Shown in pieces: positions 32,393 to 44,935 of a stretch of DNA of 64,000 bases; the first letter of the stretch is position 1, and every line of letters begins with the position of its first letter. The stretch spans positions 129,157,609-129,221,608 of the forward strand of contig CM075348.1 of assembly GCA_037693485.1 (NCBI GenBank). The letters run 5' to 3'. This stretch comes from Kitagawia praeruptora. Taxonomy: Eukaryota; Streptophyta; Magnoliopsida; Apiales; Apiaceae. The notes beneath the pieces were generated by a model, which was not told the DNA's origin, did no database searches, and saw only the letters and a program-made list of their open reading frames with translations. The translations under genes and the position numbers were made by a program.

Positions 32393-35300
32393 TTACCAGT
32401 GGTGCTTAGCAGCAACAAGGACTTCCTCATAATTCTCCGCTGCATTATCCCAACTCAGATCACGTGTCATCCCACGTCTCTGAAGCCCCTCCCAACTTAC
32501 CTTATATTGGCGGTAAGTTAAAAAACAGTTTCCCAATGCATGGATTAGCTGACTTGACTCGGCCCTATCAAAAGTCCATCCAACCCCAGACTCTTCGTAA
32601 GGATTAAATGGCTCAACAGTATCTCGCAATCCACCCACAGCATGCACAACTGGTATAGTTCCATAGGACATTGCATACAGTTGATTCAATCCACAAGGCT
32701 CAAATCTGGACGGCATCAGCAATATGTCAGCACCAGCGGTTATTCGATGAGCAGTCTTTACGGAGAAACCAACCCATCCTCTGATTTTATCATGATGCTG
32801 ACTCTCGATTTGTCTTAGCATCTGCTCAAGGTCAGGTCTCCCAGTGCCCAACATGACCAGCTGTGCATCCTGATCTACTATCCAAGGAACTGCCTCAGCT
32901 ATCAGATCAACACCTTTCTGGTGGTCGAGTCTCCCTATGAACCCAATTAATGGAACATCATCACGGACAGGCAAACCAAGCTCCTTTTGCAATGCTGCCT
33001 TGCATTGTGGTTTTCCAGTCTGAAGTGTATCCAAAGAGTAATTAGTGTAACCATCAGATTTCAGGTGAATATCTATCTGAGGATTCCAATCTTTTGTGTC
33101 AATCCCATTCACAATCCCCTTTATCTTCCAATCATTCTCATTTATTATTCCATGCAGACCCCATCCACCTTCAGGTGTTTTAAGCTCCCACGCATATCCA
33201 TGACTCACTGTGACAACACGATCAGCTGTCTTCAAACCAGCTGCAAATATATTGAAGTGCTCACCCCCGAATGGGTCATACATCCTGAAGAGGTCCAGGT
33301 AGTGTGCTGGAAGATCGACAAAAGAGAAGTCATCTACGGGACCACGACCCTGGATGCAGCACAAGAATACAATAAGAAAAGGATATTCAAAATACAATTG
33401 AATGTCTTGAAAAGAAAAATGACACATGTAAAAAAACTTCCAGACATTAACATCAACTAGTCGGCGACTTCAAGGTGTAATTATTTTCAACTCTCGTAGA
33501 AGCAAATCTTGCACTAGCGAGAAACCAAGAAAAACTGAAGTGTCCAGGACATTCAGATACATAATTAAGTCTTACAGTAGAAGAACATAACTTGTTTTCT
33601 TCTAGTGCATCAACGAAGCACTTTGATTGTTCACGCATCATAACTACAATGCTAACCATACCTTTGTAGTCATTACAATTACTGTTTTTAACTCATAAAT
33701 TCCCAAAAGCTATCCAATATTTTGTGCTAGACATTCTGGATAAAATGGCTGGAATATTTAATCTTTAAATGTATTTCCAGCAACAATCAGCCTTTTTTAC
33801 CAACGTAGTTCATTTTGCTACCTTTTACATGTCTGATTCACAAATCACAAGTAGCTTGACCGCTGAGAGTTTTGTGCAAATATTGGTTACTTGGGCAAAC
33901 AAGGGTCAATAGGAGTGAGTGATCAGCAAAAGGAGGGATTTATGAGCTCAAAACAAAGTGTTGGTGTAAAAGAGGGAACAGTGCGAATACTTACGGGTAA
34001 ATTATGTCTACTTAACTACAGTATAGTAATTGTAAGGTAGTACACTAATATGAGTAATATCTATTCCAATCATTCAGGAGATACAAGCAGAAAGGAGGCC
34101 CCATAACCATGGTTCCTAGGTGTTGTTCTAGGAATTTTTGATTTGTTATCCTTCTATCATACACTCAGATAAGCATACGATAGTTATCCAGGTTCAAAAC
34201 TTTGCATATAATATTCAAAACTGTAATACAAGGCATGACAATGGCCTTTCAAGCATTATAGCATGAGAGCTTAAACAAAACGGAGACTCCGCCACAGTTT
34301 GAAGCGGTGCAGAACTATCTAGGTGGCCAGGATCTTGATAACACTACTGCGCTGCATGTATTACAGTATTAATGAATTATAATTTATATGCAAATATATA
34401 ATTTATTTTTTCCATATTGTGATTTTCTGCATGTAAAACTAAATATACTTAAACCAAAAAGGTTTACAAAGAAAAATGAAGCTTTTAACATAATTACAAG
34501 AAGATCACAAACGACAATGGGAAGAGGCATCAAGGCATTGCCCAAAATGTCAAGGTGGTATACATTGAGAACCAATTCATAGCCTCATAGATGGACACCA
34601 CAGCACTGTGGCACCTGACCACTGACTCACTTCGGTTTAAATATGACAGGTATGCTAATAGCTAAGTTGCCAATAATTAAATTTGAGTGAAATATGTGTT
34701 GAGAATTTGTTAAAGCAAAATTGTTGGACAGAAAGTCAAGATTCTCCAAGGCACTCCGACGTTGATTCATGAGATGCACACTCTGACACGAGTCACACGA
34801 TAAGTTAAATTCAAAGAAATTAGAAAACAAACCTGGTGCGCTATGTTATGAATTACTAAAACTGCTCTTGTATACTTCATCAATCCATTGTCACGATAAT
34901 ATGTTTTGAGGTACACAGGTAATAAGGCAGTGTGCCAGTCATTTGCAATGAAGACTAAATTTCCATCTCCATAGCAGACCCCGCCACATGGAACGTGCCA
35001 GGGAACCTGAAAGTTGCCAGATCCATTATATTGGATATAGAATATTACAAGTTGCATAAGAAAATGACAAAGAAAAACATAAAACACAAACTAGTAGACT
35101 AATCAACATTTCTTATAATACAAGTCAGATTGATTTGTACATGAAGTAAAACACCAACCAAGTATTTTCTGATGATTCTACATTTTGATAAAACTGAACG
35201 AAAATCACTGAATATTCAAAAAAATTATCTGCGTCGAATAAATGACAATACTTTGAGACTGCAATGTCCTAATTTAAGTTTACAGTATTTTCTCCTAATT

Positions 35301-38300
35301 TATTTAGCCTGGTTTGTATTTTATTGAACTCCTGATAAACTTAGCCGCATCCAGTTCATAGCAGTTCTAACAGAGACACGCTAAAGACTATATATATCAT
35401 TTGTTCAGCTTAACAGCGTTTAGCATCATTGAGAAATTACCAACACAAGTGTAACCTTAAGAGAACTAAATCAACATTATGGCATAATCATCCTGGAGAT
35501 AATGTGCAATAGGAAATTGAGTATATTCAATATTGTCAATGTCTACCCTTTTCTCCTATCTGCGCATTTGTTTTTTATAGCTACAGCCTACATGGCATAC
35601 CTTTAAAACCATTATTATTCAACCCAAAAGAGAAAATATTCTAGTATGAAACATGAACTTCAGACATACCTCAACTGCTGCTTTGCAGAATAAAACCATG
35701 CGTTTTAAAATATCCTGCAATCATGATAAACAATATCAAATTAAGAAGTTTGGCCTAAATGATCCTGAAAATAATATGTGATTTGCACTAGGCAGGTATT
35801 CAGTACTTAAATAAATCTATATTTATCTACAATAAAATTGCAGACAAAGGTTGCGTAATGCAAATATTGAGGTATATTGTCCATGCTTATCTGAAATAAT
35901 TACAACTTAAGTTACATTATGATATTTCATTGTTTTTACCATCATCACTAACAATATACATTAAAAAAACTATTGCTATCATCAATATCATCATCATAGC
36001 AGTTAAAAAGAAATCAATGCTTGAAACATGCGTCAACAGTCAACTAATTATTCCTTGTGAGCAGCAAACTTATTCTTTATGCAAACTTCACAAAAATCCA
36101 ATTATTTTTTTTAACAATTCTCATGTGGTAAATCTAACATTATGAGAGTGCGATTACATAATTAATTCTATTCACAACACCAAACGTTTTTTTTATTGTC
36201 GTGAATTACAGTAATCTACATACTCACACACCCCACATCCACAGAGTTACTCACTAGGCTACAATGCAAAGAACATGAGTCCAAATGATTTGCCACTGAA
36301 AATTGAACTGCTATGAAGAGAATCTTAATATAATGATTACTATTATAGATTATTATTATTATTATTAGTCAAAGGAATTTGCTTGATTAATGGGTCTGAG
36401 GCAAACAGAGTGATATACTGTGCAAGATTCCGCAGAGATTGACAACCAATGAGAAGAACAATTGTCATAAAATTAGTTAGGCAGTGACGAAATATCTACC
36501 GTCCGGTTCCCTCCGTATATATTGTCTCCCATATGCCGAAATTGAGGACTTTCAATGAAGACAAAATCTACACCGTCAATATAGGCATGGAAGTAAGTTA
36601 CTTCCATATCCTACAGGACCAAAATGTGTTAAAAGTTCAGTCATAACAAAGTTCAAAACAGAGTCACATGTAAGTGCATGAAGAGTCGCATACCTGCCCG
36701 TCGACCTTATACAACTTTCTTATCCCTGTATTCTGAGGCTCGGCATATTTCCCATAGAGAGGTACCACAACCTTAAAGTTTCAAAAAGAAATGAATCAAC
36801 TAATATGATAAGCATAACTGAATGTCTAAAAAAACTTTGAAAGTGAAAATGTTACAACAGCCATGCACGATCTAGAAAGATGGGTATCAATATGGTTATA
36901 TCACATATGTTGACATAGGCAATATACCCAACACTCTTTTAAAAGGATCCGACACGGACACAAATCGAAGTGTCGGATCTTTCTAACTACAAAAATAAAG
37001 ACTAGGGGACACGTTTTATAAGGATCCAACACTTGGATTTGGACACTGCAAATATTTTTTTAATTGATATGATAGTTTTAATAAATATATAACTATCATT
37101 TGATTATACTATATAACAAACAATTGCACAAATTAAGGCAAGAGTAGATTCATTTCTTCTTTTACATGAATTCACCTCTGTTTCTTCATATATTTTCTTA
37201 TTCCTCTCTTCCTCTTATATATAGGTTATCGAAATTAAAGATGGGTCATTGAGATTAAAGATAGGTTGTCTGAGATGAAGAGTCGGATTTCTGGATGACA
37301 TTTGGAACCGGATCCCAGTGTCAGTGTCAGTGAGGACACGGGTACGGCTGGGTTATTCTGAGAGTCTGAGCATCACAGGCGATCACATTTGTGTTTGAGC
37401 CAAGGCAAAGGCCTGAACCTATGCCTTAATTACCCATGCCTTGCACCTAGACGAGCAATTGACTATAGTGCGATATGCTGTGTACAGCATATCTGTAATG
37501 GTGTTATATTTCTGCTTTGACTTTGAAATTCTTGGTTGTCCTCTTAATTGGAAGAAGCTTTACAATTTGACAGATCTACATGTCAATGAATGAAGAACAA
37601 TATCATAGTTGTGACTGAATTTGATGTGAAATTGTGCATGGAATCCCAAATCCCGTCACCTGAAAGCCTATGTCTAAGTCTAACCCTAAGCTGAATTTTA
37701 GCAATACTGTTTGCTGTTGACAGCAAGCTGCTTGCAAAGAATATAACTTGCCATGCATTGTTCAAACAAGAATATGCGAAACTTACCATAACCCTGTGCC
37801 CTCGCCGAGCTAATGCCTTTGGTAAAGCGCCAGCAACATCTCCAAGTCCACCTAGGAGAATTCTAAAATTTTAGCTTTTATATTTGGATTAAAAATTAAG
37901 TAAAAAGAAGCAATAATATGGATATGCATGCGTAGCCATGTAGCTGTGAGCACGCACAAGTGCGTAATTTTATCTGTGAAGGGGGTAAAATGCTTGCAAG
38001 GAAAAGTTGTCAAAGTTTGATTTATTAGTCAATATACCGTTCGGAGATTTGTATACAAATATTGTCTCTAACTCTTCACAACCTCTCTACATAAATTCTT
38101 CTGTATTTGAAAAGAAATTTTACTGATAATTTAAAGAAAAATATACATTTATCCAAACAGTACAACTGAGTAGCGTTGAACTAAATGATAACTTTATGTA
38201 ACAATTTTGTTCCTTTACTAGGTATGACTTATGAGCATAAGCATCCAGTAGTAATAACTGGACCCAACTTTAATCCTCTTTAGCACATACATCAAGCACA

Positions 38301-39839
38301 CTGTTTAACAAGCCTAATGGCAACCGTAAGGCCTTGCATGTTTTTTTCCTCTATCTGAACATATAAAGTAACTTACAACAATTAGGAAACCATTTTTAAA
38401 TATTGCTTAAAAAATTGTCATGTGCCATCCAGAGATTTTATCAGAAATGAACCTGTTTTAGACCATGGAGCACATTCTGCAGCAACCAATATAACATTCA
38501 TCACATTTGCCCCAGCTAAAGGAGCGGTCTTCACATATTCATCTTTGGCTTCATGACGGGGCTCCTCTGCATATGAATCTTTTTTGTAGTTTTCATATTG
38601 TAGAGTTGATGAAGGAGAAGATGAAAGAAAGGGAGGCAACTCATGGTGATACACTTGCTTTGAAGGAGAGGTTATCGGCTGTTTGGAAGAACCGTAATCT
38701 GCAGAGCTTTTAAAATAGAACCCTTTTCCATTCTGTTTTGCATCTTCATCATAATCTTCGCTAATGGTTGAGGGTTGATCTTCTTGCGACTCATCCATCG
38801 ATACATTATGACTACTACCAGATAGAAAATCTGGAGCATAACGTTTTTCATAAGTATCAGAATCATGACCTTCAGCACTATCTTGACTTGAGAAAGATCC
38901 ACCTCCCTCTCTTAAAGATTCAGCATCATTCACTGCATTATTTATAGATGATACCAATTTTCTTTTTTCAGCAATCTGCAATCCAATTGAAATAACATAT
39001 AAAAGTTTGCAACAGTTTCTGAAGTAGAATCACTGAAATAGAAAACTAGAGGGCATGATGATTCAGCTAGGCAGACTAGTAGTCCTCCAAAAAATCCATG
39101 ATAACCATAGAAACAGGAAAGTTAGGCTGACTAGTAGCAAATTGGCTTCAAAACCAAGTATAAAGTTATCAACACCCTTAAATTAAGCTCGAGTAAAAGT
39201 GATGTTTTCATTGAAGCCTAATGCTTAATCACATCGCAAGTCTATGTTTACAAGCATTCAACACGACCAACAGAAATACTAGATTCTGCATGAAACGTGT
39301 TGGGTAAAATTTGTTTTTAAAGTTGAGTGGGATAAATGTTAGACAAAATTAGGTAAGTTAAATCAAATCTAAAGTCAAACAAGAACTTTAAAACTAAAAG
39401 CCTTTCTTAAAGAAACTTATGCAACCGTAATCCACTCAACAACAGAGATCTAATAACTAACTTGACAAAAATAAAGTAAAATCACTCACATTTCAGAAAT
39501 TCACACTAACAATACATCAATATGACTTGATAAACAAAGTTGATGAATAAAATCGATAAAAACACAAATAACAACCTGCTTAATCAGGTCTTTTTGCACA
39601 GCTAAAAGTTTCTGACTCTTGTTAATTGCAGCCTGAATCGCATCGCCATCCTCCCCAACTTCCCCATGATCCTTTCCTGTTGCCTTGATCTTACTACACT
39701 TTGGGAAACCATTACAAACTCCCAAACAAAATGTCTTTTTTGCGGAAAAGGATAAGAATGGTAGACTATAGTTCCTATTACAAACAAGAATTGAACAACT
39801 CTTGTCAATCACAAACGGAAGAGAGCCCATTGATGCCAT
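32393..39839 (-). CDS. SS2: Starch synthase II, chloroplastic (8 coding exons)
   Basis: Soluble starch synthase elongating amylopectin chains from ADP-glucose in the plastid stroma. Exons: 39839-39576, 38975-38453, 37851-37787, 36771-36694, 36610-36500, 35714-35670, 35006-34833, 33349-32393. All introns are GT-AG, phases agree, and the total is 2217 bp or 738 residues, near the usual size for dicot SSII. The first ~60 residues, rich in Ser, Lys and hydrophobics, look like a transit peptide. A variable acidic, Ser-rich region follows to about residue 235. The GT5 catalytic domain has the ADP-glucose-binding KTGGL motif (261-265), [10 protein letters not shown] (557-566), [14 protein letters not shown] (634-647) and the second glycine loop VGGL (658-661). 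The product ends AKHHW, like other SSII. I chose the first ATG of MASMGSLPF; nothing upstream is in frame with an ATG. No damage is seen. Confidence 0.95.
36338..36368. repeat. Short (ATT)n run in an SS2 intron
   Basis: About six ATT units within intron 5 of SS2; a simple repeat. Confidence 0.7.
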
Positions 39840-39974
39840 CACACTCAACTGTTCGACGAAATGCCTCAATAAGTTCGCGATTCAGTCGACAGTACTTGTT
39901 TGGTAGAAACAAAACAAACCCAGTTGAGGAAAAAGAGAGGATTACAAAACCCAAGTGATAGAATTTTAATGGAG

Positions 39975-39980
39975 TATATA
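39975..39980 (-). promoter_or_regulatory. Possible TATA box of SS2
   Basis: On the minus strand AATTATATACTCC lies about 136 bp before the SS2 start codon, giving a 5' leader of about 100 bases that is CT-rich (40005-40030), as is common in plant promoters. This is inferred from position only. Confidence 0.4.
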
Positions 39981-40613
39981 ATTAGTGACGAATGAGATCG
40001 AAATGAAGGACAAGAAGAAGAAGAAGAAATGGAGACAAGTGACGAAGATGGCTCCTGTTGTTTCAGGTGTGGGTCCCAGTTAATGTCTGAAATTCATTCA
40101 TGAAAGGTGGAGTTTTGTGAGGTTCAAAAGTTAGAAAGGCTCAGTAATCTTTTTACAAACTGTATCTAGCTATCTTTATCTGTATGTTTCTGTAGTTTGA
40201 AGCTAGGCCTCAGGCTTCTTATTTTAATTCAAAAAATTGTACAGTAGCTTCTTGCCTTCTTACATTGAGATTTGCTATATCGCACGTGCTCTTCTCTCCC
40301 GTAATATTTTTTTTTTCTATTCATTTTTTGTTAGGAAAATGTTATTTCCAGATATTTTTTTATTTTCAAAATTATTTGTAACATATTTTTATTTGGTAAA
40401 AAAAAAATATTGTTAAAAAATATGCTATTACACATTGTGATTGTAAAGGGAATATGCATTACATATCTAGAGTAGCACTTCATAGAGAACCATCTTACCT
40501 AAAAACCCATGGAGAACCACTTTATTTTTTCTGATTCTTTAGGAAAAAAATTTTCAAAAAAGTATCTGATACTGCCATGACACCACTGCCACGTCATCGC
40601 CGACGTCATCACT

Positions 40614-40638
40614 GTTGACGTGGCACTGCCACGTCAAC
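40614..40638. promoter_or_regulatory. 25-bp palindrome with two ACGT cores
   Basis: Arms of 12 bp (GTTGACGTGGCA and TGCCACGTCAAC) around one central base. Each arm holds TGACGTGG, a typical plant bZIP site. It lies about 780 bp upstream of the SS2 start and is followed at 40648-40662 by a near copy. It may belong to a decayed transposon and need not regulate SS2. Confidence 0.6.
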
Positions 40639-40675
40639 AATGATGATGTGGCAGTGCCACGACATTAGAGCTGGC

Positions 40676-41165
40676 AATTCGTTCGTTTCGTATACTTTCG
40701 TGTCGTGTATTTTCGTGTTTCGTGTATGTAATGTCAATCCAAAACGACTCATTAAGGATTCGTTTAGTTTCTTGTTCGTGTACCTTCATTTTGTGTACAT
40801 TTCGTATCGTGTTTCGTGTAATTTTTGAATAAAAATAAAAATATTAAAATATTAAAATTTTACTAATCAAGTCTTAAGTCAATATGTCATAAAGAATCAA
40901 GTATGCTCAAATCTTGTGAAACTAAAATTTGAAACTATTTTGTAATTATCTTATGTAAAAATCATATATAAAATATTATTTTAAGAATATGTATTCATAT
41001 AATTTTAATAAAATTATTTAAATATTTAATTATTTCGTGTATTTTCGTTTCGTGTCGTGTAACCAAGGGTAAACTCAAAACCGACACTAAATTCATCTGT
41101 AATTTCGTGTTCGTGTATCGCAAAAATAACCTAGATCCATAATTTTCGTGTCATGTACAAAATGT
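40676..41165. repeat. TTCGTGT-repeat region, likely hAT-type remnant
   Basis: Starts with TAGAGCTGGCAATTCGTTCG, a terminus seen in plant hAT-like elements. It contains many TTTCGTGT units near both ends around an AT-rich core. I could not find a matching right terminus or a target duplication. Confidence 0.4.
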
Positions 41166-41313
41166 CATGACGACATCAATGATGACGATATCGATGACAT
41201 GGCATTGCCATGTGACACTGCCACATCAGCATTGATGACGTATGTTAAGTGTATCCTCACTGTGGTTTTCAAAAACACTTCAAAATGAAAAGTTATCATC
41301 ATATTATTGATTA

Positions 41314-41568
41314 CTCCCTCGGTCCCAGTGAATAATATACATTAGGTTTGGAACCAAATGACCTATCAATATTTAATAATAAATTTGAGATAGTGGAGGA
41401 AAGTAGTGGGTGTAATAGTGTTTTATATTATAGATTTGAGATAATGGAGGAAAGTTAGTGGGTGTAATAGTGTTTTTTATGATTAAAACTTTACTATTTT
41501 TAGAATGTAAAGAAATGATGAAACACCTCAAAATAGCAAGTGTATAGAAATTAATGGAACGGAGGGAG
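41314..41568. mobile_element. Stowaway MITE (255 bp)
   Basis: CTCCCTCGGTCCC at the left and GAACGGAGGGAG at the right, flanked by TA on both sides (41312-41313, 41569-41570). It lies about 1.5 kb upstream of SS2. Confidence 0.85.
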
Positions 41569-41687
41569 TATTCATTAATGAGATGGGTCCATTGATTATC
41601 ATGCATATATATGAATTCATAAATAAAAATAAAATTATATATTATTGAGAAACAAATTTGGAATTCTTTTTATGGGACGTAGCATTG

Positions 41688-41746
41688 ATATTTAACGCAA
41701 ATCCAATTTAGCAAAAAAAAAAAAAAAATATTTAACGCAAATCCAA
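41688..41746. repeat. Direct repeat flanking a short poly(A) tract
   Basis: A 19-bp sequence (ATATTTAACGCAAATCCAA) occurs at 41688-41706 and again at 41728-41746. The 21 bases between them are TTTAGC followed by a run of A. This looks like a target duplication around a retroposon reduced to its tail. Confidence 0.6.
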
Positions 41747-42423
41747 CCGGTTCGCCACCGCCAAAAAAGGGACGTACATTCCATAGGTTCATGTTCATGA
41801 TATCAAAAGAGTAGTGCTAGGCCCAAAATTATTGTGGTATTGCCAATAGTCTAATACTCTAATACTTGTCTGTTTTAAGATGCGGACATTTCATTACACA
41901 CGCACGCATGTAAGAAAAATATGTACTACGTAAGAAACATATATATGAACATAAAAACGCACACGCACATAGATATTGTCTTGCCAAGTTCACACAACGC
42001 TTCCCATACCCAGAAAATTCTTATGCGATTTCATGCCAAATTGATGTGAAATTTCAACGCAAAAAATAATCTATTTCGAGAAACGCGTAAACTTTCAATT
42101 TAACTTCATTCAAATATTGACTATCTCCTCTTCTCCACGTACCACTAAAATCGAACAGACCGACCTCTCAACTAAATCGCTCTCAGTCACAGGTACCTAT
42201 CCTCTCTAACTAGGTTCAACCTTTTTTTTTTTTTTTATACCTTAAAACCTTTTACATTAATTTAAATAGACACATGCCCGTCTAGGATCAGAACCCTAGA
42301 CTTCGAATTGTTTATACCCCTGTTTTTTCCTCTGTTTTTTAATCGGTTGGAGAGAACTTTAGAGATTATTGATGGGTGCCCAGAAGGTGCTTCTGTTCAA
42401 AGACCCATGTTAGTGATCCAAAC

Positions 42424-44881
42424 ATGGGTTTTACAGTAAGGTTTGTTTTTCAGAGGTTGTCTGGCCTCTTCAAAAATTTCTGGTTTGTTGTATCCACATA
42501 TGTGCTTCCTCTGTTTGGTGTCCTGACAACATGTTTCTTTAGGTATTCTAAATAACATTCTTCTCTTCATGATTTGTTTCCTTGTTTTGGTCTCTTTCTT
42601 TGGTTGTGACTAGTTATGAAAATAAATATCATTACTTGTATTTTCATGTTTGCTCTGTAAACAGGTTAGACATGAAGAACGATTCTGTTAAGTATAGTTC
42701 AAGCACTTTATGTGAGACGAATGAGAAGATTGTCTCCGGTTATGTGAATGAGAAGGAAGAAAAAGGGTCTAAAGGAGATGTTTTCTGTAGTAGTTTCTCC
42801 GAAACAGAAACAAGCGAGTTTTCTTTTAAGTTTAAGTTTCCAACTTATGAGGAATTCATTGCAACTAAGAGGGGGAGTGCTCAATTTGTTGGCTCAGAAG
42901 CTATACCCTCTACAAGCATTGGTAAGTATGATTTGCCTGAGAAGAGTTATACTGAGTTTAGTATTCGAGAACCGGAGCCTGTTAGTTTCAGTGTGGAGGA
43001 GGTGAGTAAAGAACCTAATGATGTTTCTTTCGCAAGTGAAAATATCAATGATGAAGAAGAGTATTTATCGGATAAACATCTAAATGTTGCTCCTTTAGAA
43101 AAACTTGAAAGGGCAAAGGTCAGTACTATTAGTGGTGTAAATGGGGAAGAAACAAATGAGAAAAACGAAACAGTGTTTTTCAGGAGGCATAAAGGGGATG
43201 ATTTCGATGTAGAAAACAGTTCGCATGTTTCCGATGAAATTGAATCTTTCTCTATGGATTCGGACTTCAACTGGATTGGTACAGATGGTTTTTTGACAGA
43301 AAAAGACTTCGGAGAAAAATTGGGCCTTGATTATCTGATCGACATACATGAGAAGGCAGAATTAAGTGATGAAATGTCGGAGTCCAATGAAAGTCTAGCC
43401 TCTTATGGTTTCGATGGAGAAGACAGTGATATTATGAAAGAGCTTAGAAAATTGGAAGAAGACCGTATGGACAGTACTGAATCAGACTTGGATGAAAGTC
43501 AGGAGTCCTATGATTTTGAAGGAGAAGACAGTGACATAATGGAAGAGCTTAAAAAATTGGAAGATCATATGAACAGTAGTGACAAGAATACATCCAACTT
43601 TTTAGCTCCGAAAGATCTCGATGAAGTGTCAAACAACTCTAATCAGGGGGGAAATGGTAAGTCTGCGAACACTGCAACTAATTCTGAACTTCGGGAGTCT
43701 AAGACTATATCAGCTGTGGAAACTGAGGATACGAATGAACTTGAAACGTTATGGGAACATCAAGATTTGGTTGAGCAGTTGAAGATGGAGCTTAAAAAGG
43801 TAAGAGCTAGTGGACTTCCCACCATATTGGAGGACTATGAATCACCAAAGATAATGGAGGATTTAAAGCCATGGAAAATTGATGAAAAGTTACAGCATCA
43901 AAATCCAATGGGTGAGCTCCACAGATTTTACAAGAGCTACAGAGAGAAGATGAGGAAGCTTGATGTCTTGACTTACCAGAAGATGTATGCAATAGGTTAG
44001 TCATTTGTTATCTTCCGTGTCTAATTTCTTGCATTGACTTGCTTTTCATTAACCAGTACGGAGTATAAGTTAAGGATCACATCGACCTGCGAATCAAGGT
44101 TAGATACTTAGATTAGTTAGTCGCTCGAGATTAACAGGATCATAAATATCTTGATCTTTGATTTGGTGCCTACTGCTAAGCATTGAAAGGATGGTTAGGC
44201 AAATTACGTTGTCTATGAGTTCCCTTCAAAAAAATTGATCCGGCAAATATAGCACAATGCTACAATTTATGCTATATAGAACAAATTAAATTTTAACCCA
44301 ATGTTTAGCACATCATTGAATTAACAAATTTACTCCCTCCGTCCCAACCAAATGTTTACATTTGGTTTGGGCACGGAGACCAAGGAAAAATATAAAGAAG
44401 GAGGAGAGAAGTAGGAAAAATGAGTAAAGTGGTGGGACCCATTACTATATAATGTACTCCCTCCGTGCCTTTATGTGTTTCCTGTTTTGACTTTTTACAC
44501 TGTTCATTTTAAGCGATTGACTACTAATTTACGCATAATTTATAAGATAAAATATAGTCATGAGTGATCTTGTTGAATTCGTATTTATGAGTACTTTAAT
44601 ACAGTGAAGTTTTTATATTTAGTACTAATACAAAATTCAAGATATTAATGATCAAAAGTGTGCGTTGGCAAACGTGTTTTTTCAAACAGGAAACATATTA
44701 TGAGACGGAGGGAGTATAAAATGAGTTAGTGGAGAAAATTAGTGGATGTAGTTGATTTTTATATTATAAAACTTTACTATTTTAGGAAAGTTTAGAAATG
44801 TAAAGAATTGGATGGGACATCCCAAAAAGGAAAGTGTAAACAAATGGATGGGACAGAGGGAGGGAGTAATTTTTTGTATCA

Positions 44882-44935
<54 letters not shown>

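Larger units (their letters stand above)
39840..42423. other. Bidirectional intergenic region between SS2 and the DUF1666 gene
   Basis: The two genes diverge from here. It contains the SS2 promoter side (39840-40300), a palindromic ACGT-rich block (40560-40665), a region of TTCGTGT-type repeats (about 40676-41165), a second block of GATGAC/GCCA-type repeats (41165-41245), a Stowaway MITE (41314-41568), a poly(A) footprint (41689-41746), and AT-rich sequence up to the DUF1666 leader. No further coding sequence is supported. Confidence 0.7.

Noticed and set aside
32987..33460. Plus-strand open frame of 157 codons
   Set aside because: Antisense shadow of the last SS2 exon; no independent support.
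36940..37350. GGATCCGACACGGACAC-type repeats in SS2 intron 3 as a complete transposon
   Set aside because: Similar motifs occur near both ends of the stretch, but I could not find matching termini or a target duplication.
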